DNA of 64,000 nt from Mycolicibacterium boenickei (GTDB lineage: Bacteria; Actinomycetota; Actinomycetes; Mycobacteriales; Mycobacteriaceae). The notes beneath the pieces were generated by a model. That model ran no database searches and was not told the origin of the DNA. It saw only the letters and a program-made list of their open reading frames with translations. Positions 54,980-64,000 of this stretch are shown in pieces. Numbering within the stretch: position 1 is the first letter of the stretch; each line of letters opens with the position of its first letter. The stretch is taken from assembly GCF_010731295.1 (NCBI RefSeq), contig NZ_AP022579.1, positions 6,200,001 to 6,264,000 of the forward strand, written 5' to 3'. Both the position numbers and the translations under genes were made by a program.

Positions 54980-56010
54980 GCAACCTGGCCCTTCACCACC
55001 GGCAGCCCCGGATCGCTGGCCGCATCCAGCGGCGACGGCTCCGCGCCTGCCGCGATCAGATGCGCGGCGAACGAGGCGATCATGGCGCCGTTGTCGGTGC
55101 ACAGCCGGGGCCGCGGCACTCGTAGCGTCAGACCCGCTGCCGCGCAGCGTTCCTCGGCGAGTTCCCGAAGCCGGGAATTGGCCGCCACCCCGCCCGCGAT
55201 CAGCAGGGTGGACACCCCGAGATCGGTGGCGGCGCGCACAGCCTTGGCGGTCAGCACATCGGCGACGGCCTCCTGGAAACCGGCCGCCACGTCGGCCTGC
55301 GAAGCCTCCGGGTGGGCCTCCACATAGCGAGCCACCGCGGTTTTGAGGCCGGAGAAGCTGAACACGTACGGGTCGTCCCTGGGCCCGGTCATGCCGCGCG
55401 GGAAGACGATCGCGTCGCGGTCACCGGTGCGGGCCAGCTCGTCGAGCACCCGTCCGCCCGGGTAACCCAGCCCGAGCAGTCGGGCCACCTTGTCGTAGGC
55501 CTCCCCGGCGGCGTCGTCGACGGTGCTGCCCAGCTCGATGATGGGCTCACCCAGCGACCGCACGTGCAACAGGTGGGTGTGCCCGCCCGAGACCAGCAGG
55601 CCCACGCTCTCGGGCAGCGGCCCGTGGTCGTAGACGTCGGCGGCCAGGTGTCCGCCCAGGTGGTTGACCCCGTAGAACGGGACGTTCCAGCCGGCGGCGT
55701 ACGCCTTGGCGGCGGCCACCCCGACCAGCAGTGCCCCGGCGAGCCCGGGTCCGATGGTCGCGGCGACGACGTCGGGCCGCTCGATGCCTGCGGCGTCGAG
55801 GGCCCGGCGCATGGTCGGCCCCAGGGCTTCCAGGTGCGCGCGGGAGGCGATCTCGGGGACGACGCCGCCGTAGCGGGCGTGCTCGTCGACGCTGGAGGCG
55901 ACTTCGTCGGCCAAAAGAGAAACGGTCGCCCCGCCACCGTCGTCAATGGCGAGGTCGGCGATGCCGACTCCCGTTTCGTCACAAGAGCTTTCGATGGCCA
56001 GAATGATCAC
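54976..56010 (-). CDS. tsaD: tRNA N6-adenosine threonylcarbamoyltransferase TsaD
   Basis: 344 residues, the catalytic Kae1/Qri7 subunit that transfers threonylcarbamoyl to A37 of ANN-decoding tRNAs. It begins [13 protein letters not shown]; the metal ligands are H117 and H121 in NHLGGHLAA; the ATP-binding [21 protein letters not shown] region and the C-terminal [15 protein letters not shown] aspartate are intact. GTG 56010 overlaps rimI (GTGA). Works with TsaB and TsaE encoded immediately upstream. Confidence 0.97.
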   Translation of the reverse strand: MIILAIESSCDETGVGIADLAIDDGGGATVSLLADEVASSVDEHARYGGVVPEIASRAHLEALGPTMRRALDAAGIERPDVVAATIGPGLAGALLVGVAAAKAYAAGWNVPFYGVNHLGGHLAADVYDHGPLPESVGLLVSGGHTHLLHVRSLGEPIIELGSTVDDAAGEAYDKVARLLGLGYPGGRVLDELARTGDRDAIVFPRGMTGPRDDPYVFSFSGLKTAVARYVEAHPEASQADVAAGFQEAVADVLTAKAVRAATDLGVSTLLIAGGVAANSRLRELAEERCAAAGLTLRVPRPRLCTDNGAMIASFAAHLIAAGAEPSPLDAASDPGLPVVKGQVA

Positions 56011-56468
56011 GTCGGGCCCCCTTGGGGAAGGCGTTGCATGGTGTACGCGTCGGCCCCGCTGGCGCGGTAATACCGCTTGCGCAGGCCGATGTTGACGAAT
56101 CCGGCGCTCTCGTACAGCGCGATGGCCGGTTCGTTGTCGGTGCGGACTTCCAGGAAAACCGTTCCACCCGAGGCGTAGTCGAGCAGGTCGTCGAGCAGCC
56201 GGCGCCCGATCCCCTGCCCCTGGAAGTCGGGGTCGACGCCGATGGTGTGGATCTCGTACTCGTACGGGCGCATTCGGCCCAGCCGCGAGATTCCGGCATA
56301 ACCGACAAGCACTCCGTCGCTGCGCGCGGCGATGTAGCGGTTGTGCTTGGCGTCGAGCTCGGCGAGGAACGCCCGGGCCGGCCACGGGTCGTCCCCGGCG
56401 AACAGCTTGGCTTCCAGCTCGGCGCACCGCGTGGCATCGGCCCGGGTCAGCGCGTCGAACACGGTCAT
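56007..56468 (-). CDS. rimI: Ribosomal protein S18-alanine N-acetyltransferase RimI
   Basis: 153-residue GNAT acetyltransferase. The acetyl-CoA loop is [19 protein letters not shown] (~78-96), followed by the family's [23 protein letters not shown]. RimI acetylates the N-terminus of ribosomal protein S18 and possibly others. In actinobacteria it lies between tsaB and tsaD; here its start overlaps the tsaB stop (ATGA) and its stop overlaps the tsaD start. Confidence 0.94.
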   Translation of the reverse strand: MTVFDALTRADATRCAELEAKLFAGDDPWPARAFLAELDAKHNRYIAARSDGVLVGYAGISRLGRMRPYEYEIHTIGVDPDFQGQGIGRRLLDDLLDYASGGTVFLEVRTDNEPAIALYESAGFVNIGLRKRYYRASGADAYTMQRLPQGGPT

Positions 56469-57118
56469 TTCCGAACCGCCGCAGGAGATTTGGGCACGGC
56501 GGGTTTGGCGTCGGGTCGGCGCAGGTACAACGGCACCAGCGGTTGCGGGTCATCCCAATCGGCGACCGCACGCACCAGGCCCGCGGGCGTCGGGTGCACC
56601 ACGTCGAGCCGGGGCAGGGTGAACAGCGCGGCGTGCTCGGGCGAACCTGCCACCGCGGCGACCGAACTCGCCAGCACCGCCGCCACATCGCCGGGGGCGT
56701 TGACCGACGGACCGTCCACCCGGACCCCGTCGCGGTAATGCGCCCAGTACACCTCGCGGCGACGCGCGTCGGTGACCACCAATACGTCGCCATCGGTGTG
56801 GATTCCGATGCCGTCCAGGCTGCACACCCCGTGCACGGGAACGCCCAGCGCATGAGCGAACGCCGCGGCACTGGCCATCCCCACCCGCAGCCCGGTGAAC
56901 GGGCCCGGTCCGCACCCGACGACCACCGCGTCGAGATCGGCCACCGTGATCCCGGCGTCGGAGACCGCGCCGAGCACGTTCGGCGTGAGCTGTTCGGCGT
57001 GCGCCCGGGCGTCGACGGTCACCCGCTCGGCGAGGGTGTGCACCGCGCCGTCCTCGTCACGACGGACCACGCCGGCGCTGACCGCCGGGGTCGCGGTGTC
57101 GATGGTCAACACATTCAT
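56465..57118 (-). CDS. tsaB: tRNA threonylcarbamoyladenosine scaffold subunit TsaB
   Basis: 217 residues of the actin-like YeaZ family, non-catalytic partner of TsaD in t6A synthesis. It starts [17 protein letters not shown] and contains [17 protein letters not shown], the family hallmark. ATG 57118 overlaps the tsaE stop (ATGA). Complete N-terminal domain and typical proline-rich C-terminus ([13 protein letters not shown]). Confidence 0.96.
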   Translation of the reverse strand: MNVLTIDTATPAVSAGVVRRDEDGAVHTLAERVTVDARAHAEQLTPNVLGAVSDAGITVADLDAVVVGCGPGPFTGLRVGMASAAAFAHALGVPVHGVCSLDGIGIHTDGDVLVVTDARRREVYWAHYRDGVRVDGPSVNAPGDVAAVLASSVAAVAGSPEHAALFTLPRLDVVHPTPAGLVRAVADWDDPQPLVPLYLRRPDAKPAVPKSPAAVRK

Positions 57119-57582
57119 GGGGTGCTCCACTGCCAGATCACCGTGCGCGTCTCGGTTTCGGTGTCGCGCTCGATCCGGATGTCCAGGTGATGATCGGAAA
57201 GACGTTCGGCCAGACCCTCGCCCCACTCGACCACCACCACGGCATCGTCGAGATCGGTGTCGAGATCGAGCGCGTCGAGTTCCCCCAGCAGGTCGACGCC
57301 GGGGTGATCGAGCAATCGGTACATGTCCACATGGACCATCGCGGGGCGGCCGGACTGTCGGGGGCGGTGCACCCGGGCCAGCACGAACGTCGGCGAGACC
57401 ACCGGCCCGTCCACATCCATGGCCTGGGCGATGCCCTTGGCCATCACGGTCTTGCCCGCACCCAGTGGCCCCGACAACACCACCACGTCACCGGCCTTGA
57501 GCCCGGCGCCCAGCATCGCCCCCAGGGCGATGGTGTCCTCGGTGGTGGCCAGTTCGGCTGTGCCGGCGCTGCGCTCAGCCAC
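57115..57582 (-). CDS. tsaE: tRNA threonylcarbamoyladenosine ATPase TsaE
   Basis: 155-residue P-loop ATPase. Walker A GPLGAGKT (38-45), the switch region VSPTFVLARVH, and Walker B-like DALDLD/VVVVEWGEGLAERL are present. It resets the TsaBD complex during t6A formation. GTG 57582 overlaps the end of the upstream hydrolase gene by eight bases. Confidence 0.96.
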   Translation of the reverse strand: MAERSAGTAELATTEDTIALGAMLGAGLKAGDVVVLSGPLGAGKTVMAKGIAQAMDVDGPVVSPTFVLARVHRPRQSGRPAMVHVDMYRLLDHPGVDLLGELDALDLDTDLDDAVVVVEWGEGLAERLSDHHLDIRIERDTETETRTVIWQWSTP

Positions 57583-58663
57583 GGAACCGGACCCGGTCGC
57601 GGACCCGACGGCTCAGGGTGACCAGTTTGGAGGGGGTGGCCCGCTCCACCAGACGGACCAGTGCGTCGTCGATCACCACGGGCTCCTCAAGCTGGACCAG
57701 ATGACCCGCTCCTCCGACGATCACCAGTTCGGAGCGGGGTAGCTGTGCGGCCATGGCCTTTGAGTATTCCATTGGGGTGAGCAGATCCCGGTCACCACAG
57801 GCGATCAGAGTCGGCACTTTCGCCAGCACCCGCAGCGCCCCGGCCTCGTCGTGCACCTCGAGGGCATGCAGGAACTCGACGAGCGTGGTGATCGAGGTGC
57901 CGTGCATCATCCGCTGGGAGAACTCGACCACGCTCGGGCTGATCGCCTCATCGCCGTAGGACGCCGCCCGCAGCACCGGGCCGATCACCGATCGGGCCGC
58001 ACCGCGCGTGTGGTGTACCGCGCCGGGGGCATAGCGAGCCACGAACCGCACCGCCTCCAGCGCCGGGTTTCGCAGGATCTCCCCCAGCGGCGAGCGGGCC
58101 ACGCCTTCGACCGCCGAGGAGATCACCGCGGCGCCGACGATCTGTTTCGGATATCGGTGCGGGAACTGCCGCGCATGCGAGAGCACCGTCATGCCGCCCA
58201 TGGAATGCCCGACGAGCACTGCGGGTCCACGCGGAACCGTCACGGCCAGAACCGATTCCAGATCACGGCCGAGTTGTTCGACGGTGTAGGTGTCGGGTGA
58301 TGCGGTGCCGGACTGACCGTGGCCGCGCTGGTCGTAGAACACCATCCGCACCTGCGGACCCCACTGCTCGGCCAGCCGGGTGCGCTGAAAGTAGAAGGCG
58401 CCCATACGCAAACAGAAACCGTGGGCAAACACCACCGTCAGCGGGGCGTCGTTGGGGCCGACCTCGCGCACCGCGAGCGGCACCCCGTCATCGGTCGTCA
58501 CCACGGAGCTTCGGTCGGCGTCGAGGCGTTCGAAGTCCTCGCCGAGGTACGGATCCTCGCCTGCCCTGCGGCGGGTCAGCGACCGCGCCACGGACCGGCC
58601 GGCCACGGTGCCGACAGCGGTCACCCCGGCCGCGCCCGCGAGCCACTGAGCATTGCGACTCAA
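57575..58663 (-). CDS. Alpha/beta hydrolase
   Basis: 362 residues. A hydrophobic N-terminal segment (~5-28) may anchor it to the membrane. Alpha/beta hydrolase fold with oxyanion region [16 protein letters not shown], nucleophile elbow GHSMGGMTV (~153), acid near CGDRDLLTP and histidine in [10 protein letters not shown]. The start is TTG 58663, overlapping the alr stop (TTGA); no better start is near and conserved sequence begins at once. Its place between alr and tsaE is shared with other rapidly growing mycobacteria as I recall. Substrate unknown; lipid or ester hydrolysis is likely. Confidence 0.85.
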   Translation of the reverse strand: MSRNAQWLAGAAGVTAVGTVAGRSVARSLTRRRAGEDPYLGEDFERLDADRSSVVTTDDGVPLAVREVGPNDAPLTVVFAHGFCLRMGAFYFQRTRLAEQWGPQVRMVFYDQRGHGQSGTASPDTYTVEQLGRDLESVLAVTVPRGPAVLVGHSMGGMTVLSHARQFPHRYPKQIVGAAVISSAVEGVARSPLGEILRNPALEAVRFVARYAPGAVHHTRGAARSVIGPVLRAASYGDEAISPSVVEFSQRMMHGTSITTLVEFLHALEVHDEAGALRVLAKVPTLIACGDRDLLTPMEYSKAMAAQLPRSELVIVGGAGHLVQLEEPVVIDDALVRLVERATPSKLVTLSRRVRDRVRFRG

Positions 58664-59829
58664 CGCCCGCGACCTGCCTGCAGATACGTGCGGGCGATCC
58701 GGCCGCGCGGGCTGGTCACCACCTCATAGTTGATGGTGCCCAGCAGTTCGGCCCAATCCTGGGCGGTCTGTTCGCCCTGGGTTCCGGGACCGAACAGGAT
58801 CGCGTCATCGCCTTCGGCGACGTCGGTGGTGTGCGGACCGAGGTCGACGACGAACTGGTCCATGCAGATCCGCCCGACGGCCGGGCAGCGCCTGCCGTTG
58901 ATCTCCACCTCGATCTTGCCGCTCAACGATCGGAAGATGCCGTCGGCGTAGCCCACCGGGAGCAGGGCCAGCGTGGTGTCCCGGTCGGCGATCCACCGGT
59001 GGCCGTAGGACACCCCGTCACCGGCATGCACCGAACGCACCAGCGCCACCGGGCATTTCAATGTCATGGCGGGGATCAACCCCATATCGCCGCGCTCCGG
59101 GATCGGGCTCAGCCCGTAGACCGCGATCCCGGGCCGCACCATGTCGAACGCGAGGTCCGGACGGGTCATCGCCGCGGGCGAGTTGGACAGGTGAGCGAGC
59201 TCGAACACCACACCTTGGGCCGCGGCCTGCTCGCGCATCGCGGTGAGGCGCTTGCCCTGCAGGTCGTTGAACGGGTTGTCCGGCTCGTCGCCGTGCACCA
59301 GGTGGCTCATGATGCCGCGCGGCTGGATCGCCCCTTCGGCCTGGGCGCGGCTCAACGCAGTGATCACGTCGGGGAAATCGGCCGGGCTGACACCGTTGCG
59401 GCTCAACCCGGTGTCCACCTTGACCGTGACGGTCGCGGTGCGGCCGGTCCGACGCACTGCTGCCACCACGTCGCCGACTTGACGCACCGAGGACACCGCA
59501 ACCTGCACGTCGGCCTCGAGAGCGGGGACGAAGTCGGTGCCCGGTGGGTGCAGCCAGCACAGCACGGGAGCGGTGATTCCGCCGGCGCGCAGGGCCAGCG
59601 CCTCGGCGATCGTCACCACACCGAGTTCGGCGGCCCCGGCGGCCAGCGCGGCCCGGCCGACCTCGACGGCACCATGCCCGTAACCGTCGGCTTTGACCAC
59701 AGCCATCACCCGGGCGTCGCCGGCATGCTCACGCAGCAGGCGGACGTTGTGGTCGATCGCGCCGAGGTCCACCACCGCCTGCGGCGATGCGTGCGGCGTC
59801 AGCGATGTCTCGAGTTCGGTCGTCTGCAT
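58660..59829 (-). CDS. alr: Alanine racemase
   Basis: 389-residue PLP enzyme that makes D-alanine for peptidoglycan. K46 in [10 protein letters not shown] binds PLP; the second catalytic residue is the tyrosine in [10 protein letters not shown] (~270). Full length with the beta-domain [13 protein letters not shown]. Target of D-cycloserine. ATG 59829. Part of the minus-strand run; 69 bases downstream of gadB. Confidence 0.97.
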   Translation of the reverse strand: MQTTELETSLTPHASPQAVVDLGAIDHNVRLLREHAGDARVMAVVKADGYGHGAVEVGRAALAAGAAELGVVTIAEALALRAGGITAPVLCWLHPPGTDFVPALEADVQVAVSSVRQVGDVVAAVRRTGRTATVTVKVDTGLSRNGVSPADFPDVITALSRAQAEGAIQPRGIMSHLVHGDEPDNPFNDLQGKRLTAMREQAAAQGVVFELAHLSNSPAAMTRPDLAFDMVRPGIAVYGLSPIPERGDMGLIPAMTLKCPVALVRSVHAGDGVSYGHRWIADRDTTLALLPVGYADGIFRSLSGKIEVEINGRRCPAVGRICMDQFVVDLGPHTTDVAEGDDAILFGPGTQGEQTAQDWAELLGTINYEVVTSPRGRIARTYLQAGRGR

Positions 59830-59898
59830 GTCATATCACCGCCGACCATTGTCCCAGAGGTACGTATCCAGGCTGATCAGCGGACCGGTAGGGCCTTT

Positions 59899-61290
59899 CT
59901 AGTGCGCAAACGGCTGTAGATCGTTGAATGCTCCGCTCGGCTTGAGCTTGTCGAGGCGCCCGAGCACCGTGATCATGTCCTCCTTGAGCGCCCGGGCCAG
60001 ATCCGCGGAGAATCCCTCCCGCACGACGACCCGCAGCACCACGACGTCGGTGGCGCCCTCGGGCATGGTGTAGGCCGGCACCTGCCAGCCGAAGGCACGC
60101 AGTCCCTCGGATATGTCGAACTCGGTGTATCCGGGCTTGCCCTTGAGCTGGAAGCTGACCACGGGGATGGCCGAGCCGTCGGTGATCAAGTCGAAGTGCT
60201 CGCTGTCGCGTAGCTCGTCGCCCAGCCAGCGCGCGGTCTGTGACAGGCACTGCATCACCTGGGTATATCCGGCCCGGCCGAGCCGCAGGAAGTTGTAGTA
60301 CTGGCCCACCACCTGGTTGCCGGGCCGCGAGAAGTTCAGGGTGAATGTCGGCATGTCGCCGCCGAGGTAATTGACCCGGAACACCAGATCCTCGGGCAGG
60401 TACTCCTTGCTGCGCCACACCACGAAGCCGATGCCCGGGTAGGTCAGCCCGTACTTGTGGCCGCTGACGTTGATCGACACCACGCGCGGCAACCGGAAAT
60501 CCCATTCCAGGTCGGGGTGCAGGAACGGGACGACGAACCCACCGCTGGCGGCGTCGACGTGGACCGGGATGTCCAGACCCTTGGTTTGTGCGAGCTGGTC
60601 CAGCGCCGCGCAGATCTCCGCGATCGGCTCCAGTTCCCCGGTGTAGGTGGTGCCAAGGATCGCGACAACGCCGATGGTGTCCTCGTCGACGGCGTCGAGC
60701 ACCTGCTCGGGGGTGATCACGTAGCGGCCCTTCTCCATGGGCAGATAGCGCGGTTCGACGTCGAAGTAGCGACAGAACTTCTCCCACACCACCTGGACGT
60801 TGGCGCCCATCACCAGGTTGGGTCTTCTGACATTCCAGCCGTCCTTTCCTGACCCCACCTTCTCGCGCCAGCGCCATTTCATGGCCAGGCCGCCCAGCAT
60901 CACGGCCTCGCTGGAGCCGATCGTGGAGACTCCGCACGCGGCCGACGAGTCCTCGTCGCTCAGGTTCTCGGCGTGGAACAGGTCGGCGACCATGCTCACG
61001 CAGCGCGCTTCGATCGCGGCGGTGGCCGGGTACTCGTCCTTGTCGATCATGTTCTTGTCGAACGTCTCGGCCATCAGCTTCTCGGCCTCGGGGTCCATCC
61101 ACGTGGTGACGAACGTCGCCAGGTTCAGCCGTGAGCTGCCGTCGAGCATCAGCTCGTCGTGGATGAAGCGGTACGCCGCACCGGGTTCCATCGCCTCATC
61201 GGGCAGGCGCAGGGACGGAACCGGGGCCATCGCCAGCCTGCCGGTATAGGCCGGCGAGATGTGCTGGGTACGAGGGTGCTTGTGCGGCAT
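59899..61290 (-). CDS. gadB: Glutamate decarboxylase
   Basis: 463-residue PLP-dependent group II decarboxylase converting glutamate to GABA and CO2, consuming a proton and thereby aiding acid resistance. PLP lysine K279 in VSGHKYGLTYPG, with HVDAASGGFVVPF supplying the cofactor-stacking histidine and aspartate. Ends in the short tail LQPFAH that includes the histidine used for pH gating in E. coli GadB. No antiporter gadC is adjacent. 15 bases downstream of nnrD. Confidence 0.95.
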   Translation of the reverse strand: MPHKHPRTQHISPAYTGRLAMAPVPSLRLPDEAMEPGAAYRFIHDELMLDGSSRLNLATFVTTWMDPEAEKLMAETFDKNMIDKDEYPATAAIEARCVSMVADLFHAENLSDEDSSAACGVSTIGSSEAVMLGGLAMKWRWREKVGSGKDGWNVRRPNLVMGANVQVVWEKFCRYFDVEPRYLPMEKGRYVITPEQVLDAVDEDTIGVVAILGTTYTGELEPIAEICAALDQLAQTKGLDIPVHVDAASGGFVVPFLHPDLEWDFRLPRVVSINVSGHKYGLTYPGIGFVVWRSKEYLPEDLVFRVNYLGGDMPTFTLNFSRPGNQVVGQYYNFLRLGRAGYTQVMQCLSQTARWLGDELRDSEHFDLITDGSAIPVVSFQLKGKPGYTEFDISEGLRAFGWQVPAYTMPEGATDVVVLRVVVREGFSADLARALKEDMITVLGRLDKLKPSGAFNDLQPFAH

Positions 61291-61305
61291 GGAGATCCTT
61301 TTCTG

Positions 61306-62718
61306 CTACAGCGCGGCGATCGCGCCGCGGACATGGGCGAGGATGCGCGACGCCGACGTCGGCGCCGGGTTGGGACCGGGATCGGCTGCCGACAGGTTGG
61401 CGGCGCGGGCATGAACGAATGCTGCCGCCGCGGCGGCCTCACCGGAGGGCAGTCCGGCGGCCAGCAGAGCACCGATGATCCCGGACAGCACATCACCGGA
61501 TCCGGCTGTGGCGGCCCAGGATTGGCCGGCCGGGTTGAGATACGTCGTGGCACCGGGTTCGGCGATGACCGTGACGTTGCCCTTGAGCAGCACGGTGGCC
61601 CCGAGCCGGTCGGCCAGGTCGCGGGCGGCAGCGACGCGATCGGCGCCGGGCGGATCACCGGCCAGGCGCTGGAATTCGCCGGCATGCGGCGTCAGCACAG
61701 TCGGCGCCCTGCGGCCGGCGAGCAACCCGGGATCGGCGGCCAGCAGCGTCAGCGCGTCCGCGTCGACGATCACCGGCAGATCGGAATCGAGCGCGAAACG
61801 CAGCGCGGCCTTCGCCGTGTCATCGGTGCCCAGTCCGGGCCCGACCACCCAGGCCTGGACCCGGCCCGCCTCCTGCGGGCTGGGCGCGGCGATCACCTCG
61901 GGCCAGTGCGAAAGTACCTGCGGTCCAGCACTTCCCGCATAGCGGACCATTCCGGACGTGGCGGCCACCGCGGCGCCGGTGCTCAACACGGCCGCACCGG
62001 GATAGGTTGCCGAACCGGACACCACACCTGTCACGCCCTGGGTGTACTTGTCGTCGTGCGGACCGGGGATCGGCCAGCGGGCCCGGACGTCGGCCACCTC
62101 GAGCCCCGCCAGATCGGTGGGTGCCAGGTCCAGCCCGATGTCGACGAGTTCGACACGACCGCACTCCCCCAGGGCGTGTACCGGTTTGAGGCCGCCGAAC
62201 GTCACCGTCAGGGCGGCACGCACATGTGGGCCGTCGGCGGCCCCGGTCTGCACATCGAGGCCGCTGGGGATGTCGACCGCGACCACCGGCGCGGCGTTGG
62301 CCTCGAAGACCGCCGCGGCATTGGGGCGCAGCGGCCCGCGCCCCGAGATGCCGACGACCCCGTCGATCACCAAATCGGTTGCCGCAGCGATACCGGACAC
62401 CACGCGACCACCGGCCCGCCGGAATGCGGCCAGGCCCTTGGCGTGAGTTTTCTCCGGATTGAGCAGGACGGCGTCGGCAGCCGCACCGCGACGACGCAGG
62501 AACGTCGCCGCCCACAGCGCGTCGCCCCCGTTGTCGCCGGAACCCACCACCGCACAGATCCGCCGGCCCGCGACACCACCGGTCCGCATCTTCAGTTCGG
62601 TGGCGATCGCCGTCGCCAGTCCATAGGCGGCGCGGCCCATCAGCACACCGTCGGGCAGCGATGCCAGCAGTGGCGCCTCGGCCGCACGGATCTCATCGGC
62701 CGAGTAGTAGTACCGCAT
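61306..62718 (-). CDS. nnrD: Bifunctional NAD(P)HX epimerase/dehydratase
   Basis: 470 residues that repair hydrated NADH/NADPH. The N-terminal YjeF_N epimerase domain (~1-205; VVGSGDNGGDALWAATFLRRRG, DGVVGISGRGPLRP in parts) is fused to the C-terminal ADP/ATP-dependent dehydratase domain (~215-470; WVVGPGLG, TPHAGEFQRLAG, AATAGSGDVLSGIIGALLA). ATG 62718 begins the conserved MRYYYSADEIRAAEAPLL. Counterpart of Rv3433c. First gene of the long minus-strand run towards tsaD. Confidence 0.95.
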   Translation of the reverse strand: MRYYYSADEIRAAEAPLLASLPDGVLMGRAAYGLATAIATELKMRTGGVAGRRICAVVGSGDNGGDALWAATFLRRRGAAADAVLLNPEKTHAKGLAAFRRAGGRVVSGIAAATDLVIDGVVGISGRGPLRPNAAAVFEANAAPVVAVDIPSGLDVQTGAADGPHVRAALTVTFGGLKPVHALGECGRVELVDIGLDLAPTDLAGLEVADVRARWPIPGPHDDKYTQGVTGVVSGSATYPGAAVLSTGAAVAATSGMVRYAGSAGPQVLSHWPEVIAAPSPQEAGRVQAWVVGPGLGTDDTAKAALRFALDSDLPVIVDADALTLLAADPGLLAGRRAPTVLTPHAGEFQRLAGDPPGADRVAAARDLADRLGATVLLKGNVTVIAEPGATTYLNPAGQSWAATAGSGDVLSGIIGALLAAGLPSGEAAAAAAFVHARAANLSAADPGPNPAPTSASRILAHVRGAIAAL

Positions 62719-62821
62719 CAGCTCCCGCTCCGCTCGATGTGTCGTCGACTTTGCCGCGCGCCAACAGGTTACGTGTGTTTGCTCGGGACAGTCAGGAGTT
62801 TGCGCCGACCAGGCCGCTGCG

Positions 62822-64000
62822 TCACTTTCGTGCGATCCGCGCGATCGTGGCCGCGGCTTCGCGCAACCGGTCCGGTGGTTGCGACGCATACCCGAGAACC
62901 AGACCGGGCGATCCGGGCAGCCGCCGGTGCCACGACACGGGATGCACCAGGACGCCCGCATCACGCAGGTCGTCCGCCAGCGCAATGTCATCAGCGCCCT
63001 CGGGCAGCGTGACGAGCAGGTGCAGGCCGGCGGCAACACCGCTCACCGTCACCCCGGGCAGCGCCTCGGTCAGCACCTCCAGCAGGGCGTCCCGGCGGGC
63101 CCGGTGCCGCGTGCGCACCAGCCGAACGTGCCGGTCGTATTCGCCTGACTCGAGCAACCGGGCGAGCACCAGCTGCGGGAGGGTCGGGCTGCCGAGGTCG
63201 GTGGCATGCTTGGCCGCGACCAGGCCGGGACGCCGCCGCGGGGGCGCGACCACCCAGCCCAGACGCAACGCGGGGGCCAGGCTCTTCGAGGTGCTCCCGG
63301 CATACGCGGTGCGATCGGGCGCCGACGGGTGCAGCGCGGGCACGGGTGCCCGGTCATAGCGGTATTCGGCGTCGTAGTCGTCCTCGATGATCAGCTCCCC
63401 GTCCCATTCGAGCAGCTCGCGTCGGCGGTGCGGGCCCAGCACCACACCCGTCGGGAACTGATGCGCCGGGGTGAGGAAGACGGTGGGTGCGCCGGTGGCG
63501 GCCAACTCGGTAACCCGGATGCCGTCGGCGTCGACAGGAACCGGCATCGGGCGCAGACCCCAGTACTCGAGTTCGTCGACGGCCCCGCGCGAGCCGGGAT
63601 CTTCCACCGCGATCGTGTCGAGGCCCTCATCGCGCAACTGCTGGGCCAGCAACGCAACGGCCTGGGCGACGCCGGCGACCACCAGGATGTCATCGGGATC
63701 GATCCGCAGGCCGCGGGTGCGCCCCAGCCAAGGTGCGAGCGCGGAGCGTAGCCGCGGATGGCCGCGAGGATCTCCGTAGCCCAGGTCTTCCGGCGAGGTT
63801 TCGGCCAGCACCGCGCGTTCGGCGCGCAACCACGTGCTGCGCGGAAATGCCGACAGATCGGGCACGCCCGGTGAGAGGTCGATTCCCTGACCGACCGGCA
63901 GGCGAGGGCGCGGCAGCCGTGACACCGGCGGCGCCGGCGGAGCGGGTTCGGCCCGGGACGGCCGGACTGGCTGTGCGAGTACATGAGTGCCGCCGCCGGC
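62822..64000 (-). CDS. MocR/PdxR-type GntR regulator with aminotransferase domain (partial, N-terminus off window)
   Basis: The frame is open to the right edge, so 392 C-terminal residues are seen. The first visible residues (GGGTHVLAQP) look like the end of a GntR winged-helix domain; a Pro/Arg-rich linker follows, then a fold-type I aminotransferase domain (~50-392): LSPGVPDLSAFPRSTWLRA, GYGDPRGHPRLRSALA, EDDYDAEYRYDR, and the PLP lysine in AGSTSKSLAPALRLGWVV. MocR proteins use bound PLP to sense vitamin B6 or amino acids; many regulate pdx or GABA genes. With gadB nearby a GABA-related role is possible but unproven. Missing part ~75-90 residues. Confidence 0.88.
   Translation of the reverse strand, partial: AGGGTHVLAQPVRPSRAEPAPPAPPVSRLPRPRLPVGQGIDLSPGVPDLSAFPRSTWLRAERAVLAETSPEDLGYGDPRGHPRLRSALAPWLGRTRGLRIDPDDILVVAGVAQAVALLAQQLRDEGLDTIAVEDPGSRGAVDELEYWGLRPMPVPVDADGIRVTELAATGAPTVFLTPAHQFPTGVVLGPHRRRELLEWDGELIIEDDYDAEYRYDRAPVPALHPSAPDRTAYAGSTSKSLAPALRLGWVVAPPRRRPGLVAAKHATDLGSPTLPQLVLARLLESGEYDRHVRLVRTRHRARRDALLEVLTEALPGVTVSGVAAGLHLLVTLPEGADDIALADDLRDAGVLVHPVSWHRRLPGSPGLVLGYASQPPDRLREAAATIARIARK

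Overview
The window is a GC-rich stretch of actinobacterial chromosome. Its gene order matches, from memory of the family, the Mycobacterium tuberculosis segment from guaA (Rv3396c) to nnrD (Rv3433c): guaA, beta-phosphoglucomutase and GH65 enzyme, TetR and alkylsulfatase, choD, guaB3-guaB2, DUF5319 gene, rsdA-sigD, whiB3, groEL1-groES, tsaD-rimI-tsaB-tsaE, alr, gadB, nnrD. The extra catabolic genes inserted between these blocks point to a rapidly growing environmental mycobacterium (Mycolicibacterium type). No rRNA, tRNA, CRISPR array, insertion sequence or prophage was seen.

Layout. 1-5.8 kb: a co-translated set of a sedolisin-type secreted protease, a zinc-ribbon membrane protein and an exported-domain protein, then a small lipoprotein, then a second copy in which the membrane protein and the exported domain are one fused 602-residue protein. 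5.9-11.1 kb: a five-gene operon (HSL-type hydrolase, SDR, diiron protein, Baeyer-Villiger-type monooxygenase, MerR regulator) behind a 32-bp dyad operator. 11.1-17.5 kb: guaA, beta-PGM, GH65 enzyme, catalase. 17.5-24.8 kb: a LysR/acetyltransferase pair, a TetR/sulfatase pair with twin operators, a YhgE-type membrane protein with a degenerate ABC ATPase partner under a second TetR regulator, and a PhoU protein. 24.9-33.4 kb: choD, the two guaB genes, DUF5319 gene, anti-sigma factor RsdA, SigD, an Rv3415c-like gene and WhiB3.

33.4-43.8 kb is accessory: DoxX, a large exported propeller protein, OsmC, a deazaflavin-type reductase, a zinc-free MDR oxidoreductase, enoyl-CoA hydratase with a zinc alcohol dehydrogenase, an exported covalent-flavin oxidase, a DUF6891-like protein and an SRPBCC protein. 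43.9-47.5 kb holds groEL1/groES under a CIRCE element and a 13E12-type HNH gene whose start codon lies inside a perfect mycobacterial SOS box. 47.4-54.5 kb is a B12-dependent diol/glycerol dehydratase cluster (reactivase, small subunit, fused large+medium subunit) divergent from an APC permease and a PucR regulator. 54.5-62.7 kb is a long, densely overlapping minus-strand run, nnrD-gadB-alr-hydrolase-tsaE-tsaB-rimI-tsaD-SnoaL, joining metabolite repair, D-alanine supply and tRNA t6A synthesis. A MocR-type regulator runs off the right edge.

Regulation visible in the sequence includes CIRCE, an SOS box, several TetR-, LysR- and PucR-like dyads beside their regulator genes, four convincing hairpins, and repeated cases of a TANNNT -10 hexamer 6-7 bases before a start codon, implying leaderless transcripts. 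The observations I rate highest are the fused/split zinc-ribbon paralogues beside the sedolisin, the catalytically degenerate ABC ATPase paired with YhgE, the fused dehydratase without its usual companions, the operator at 5879-5910, and the SOS box over the HNH gene.
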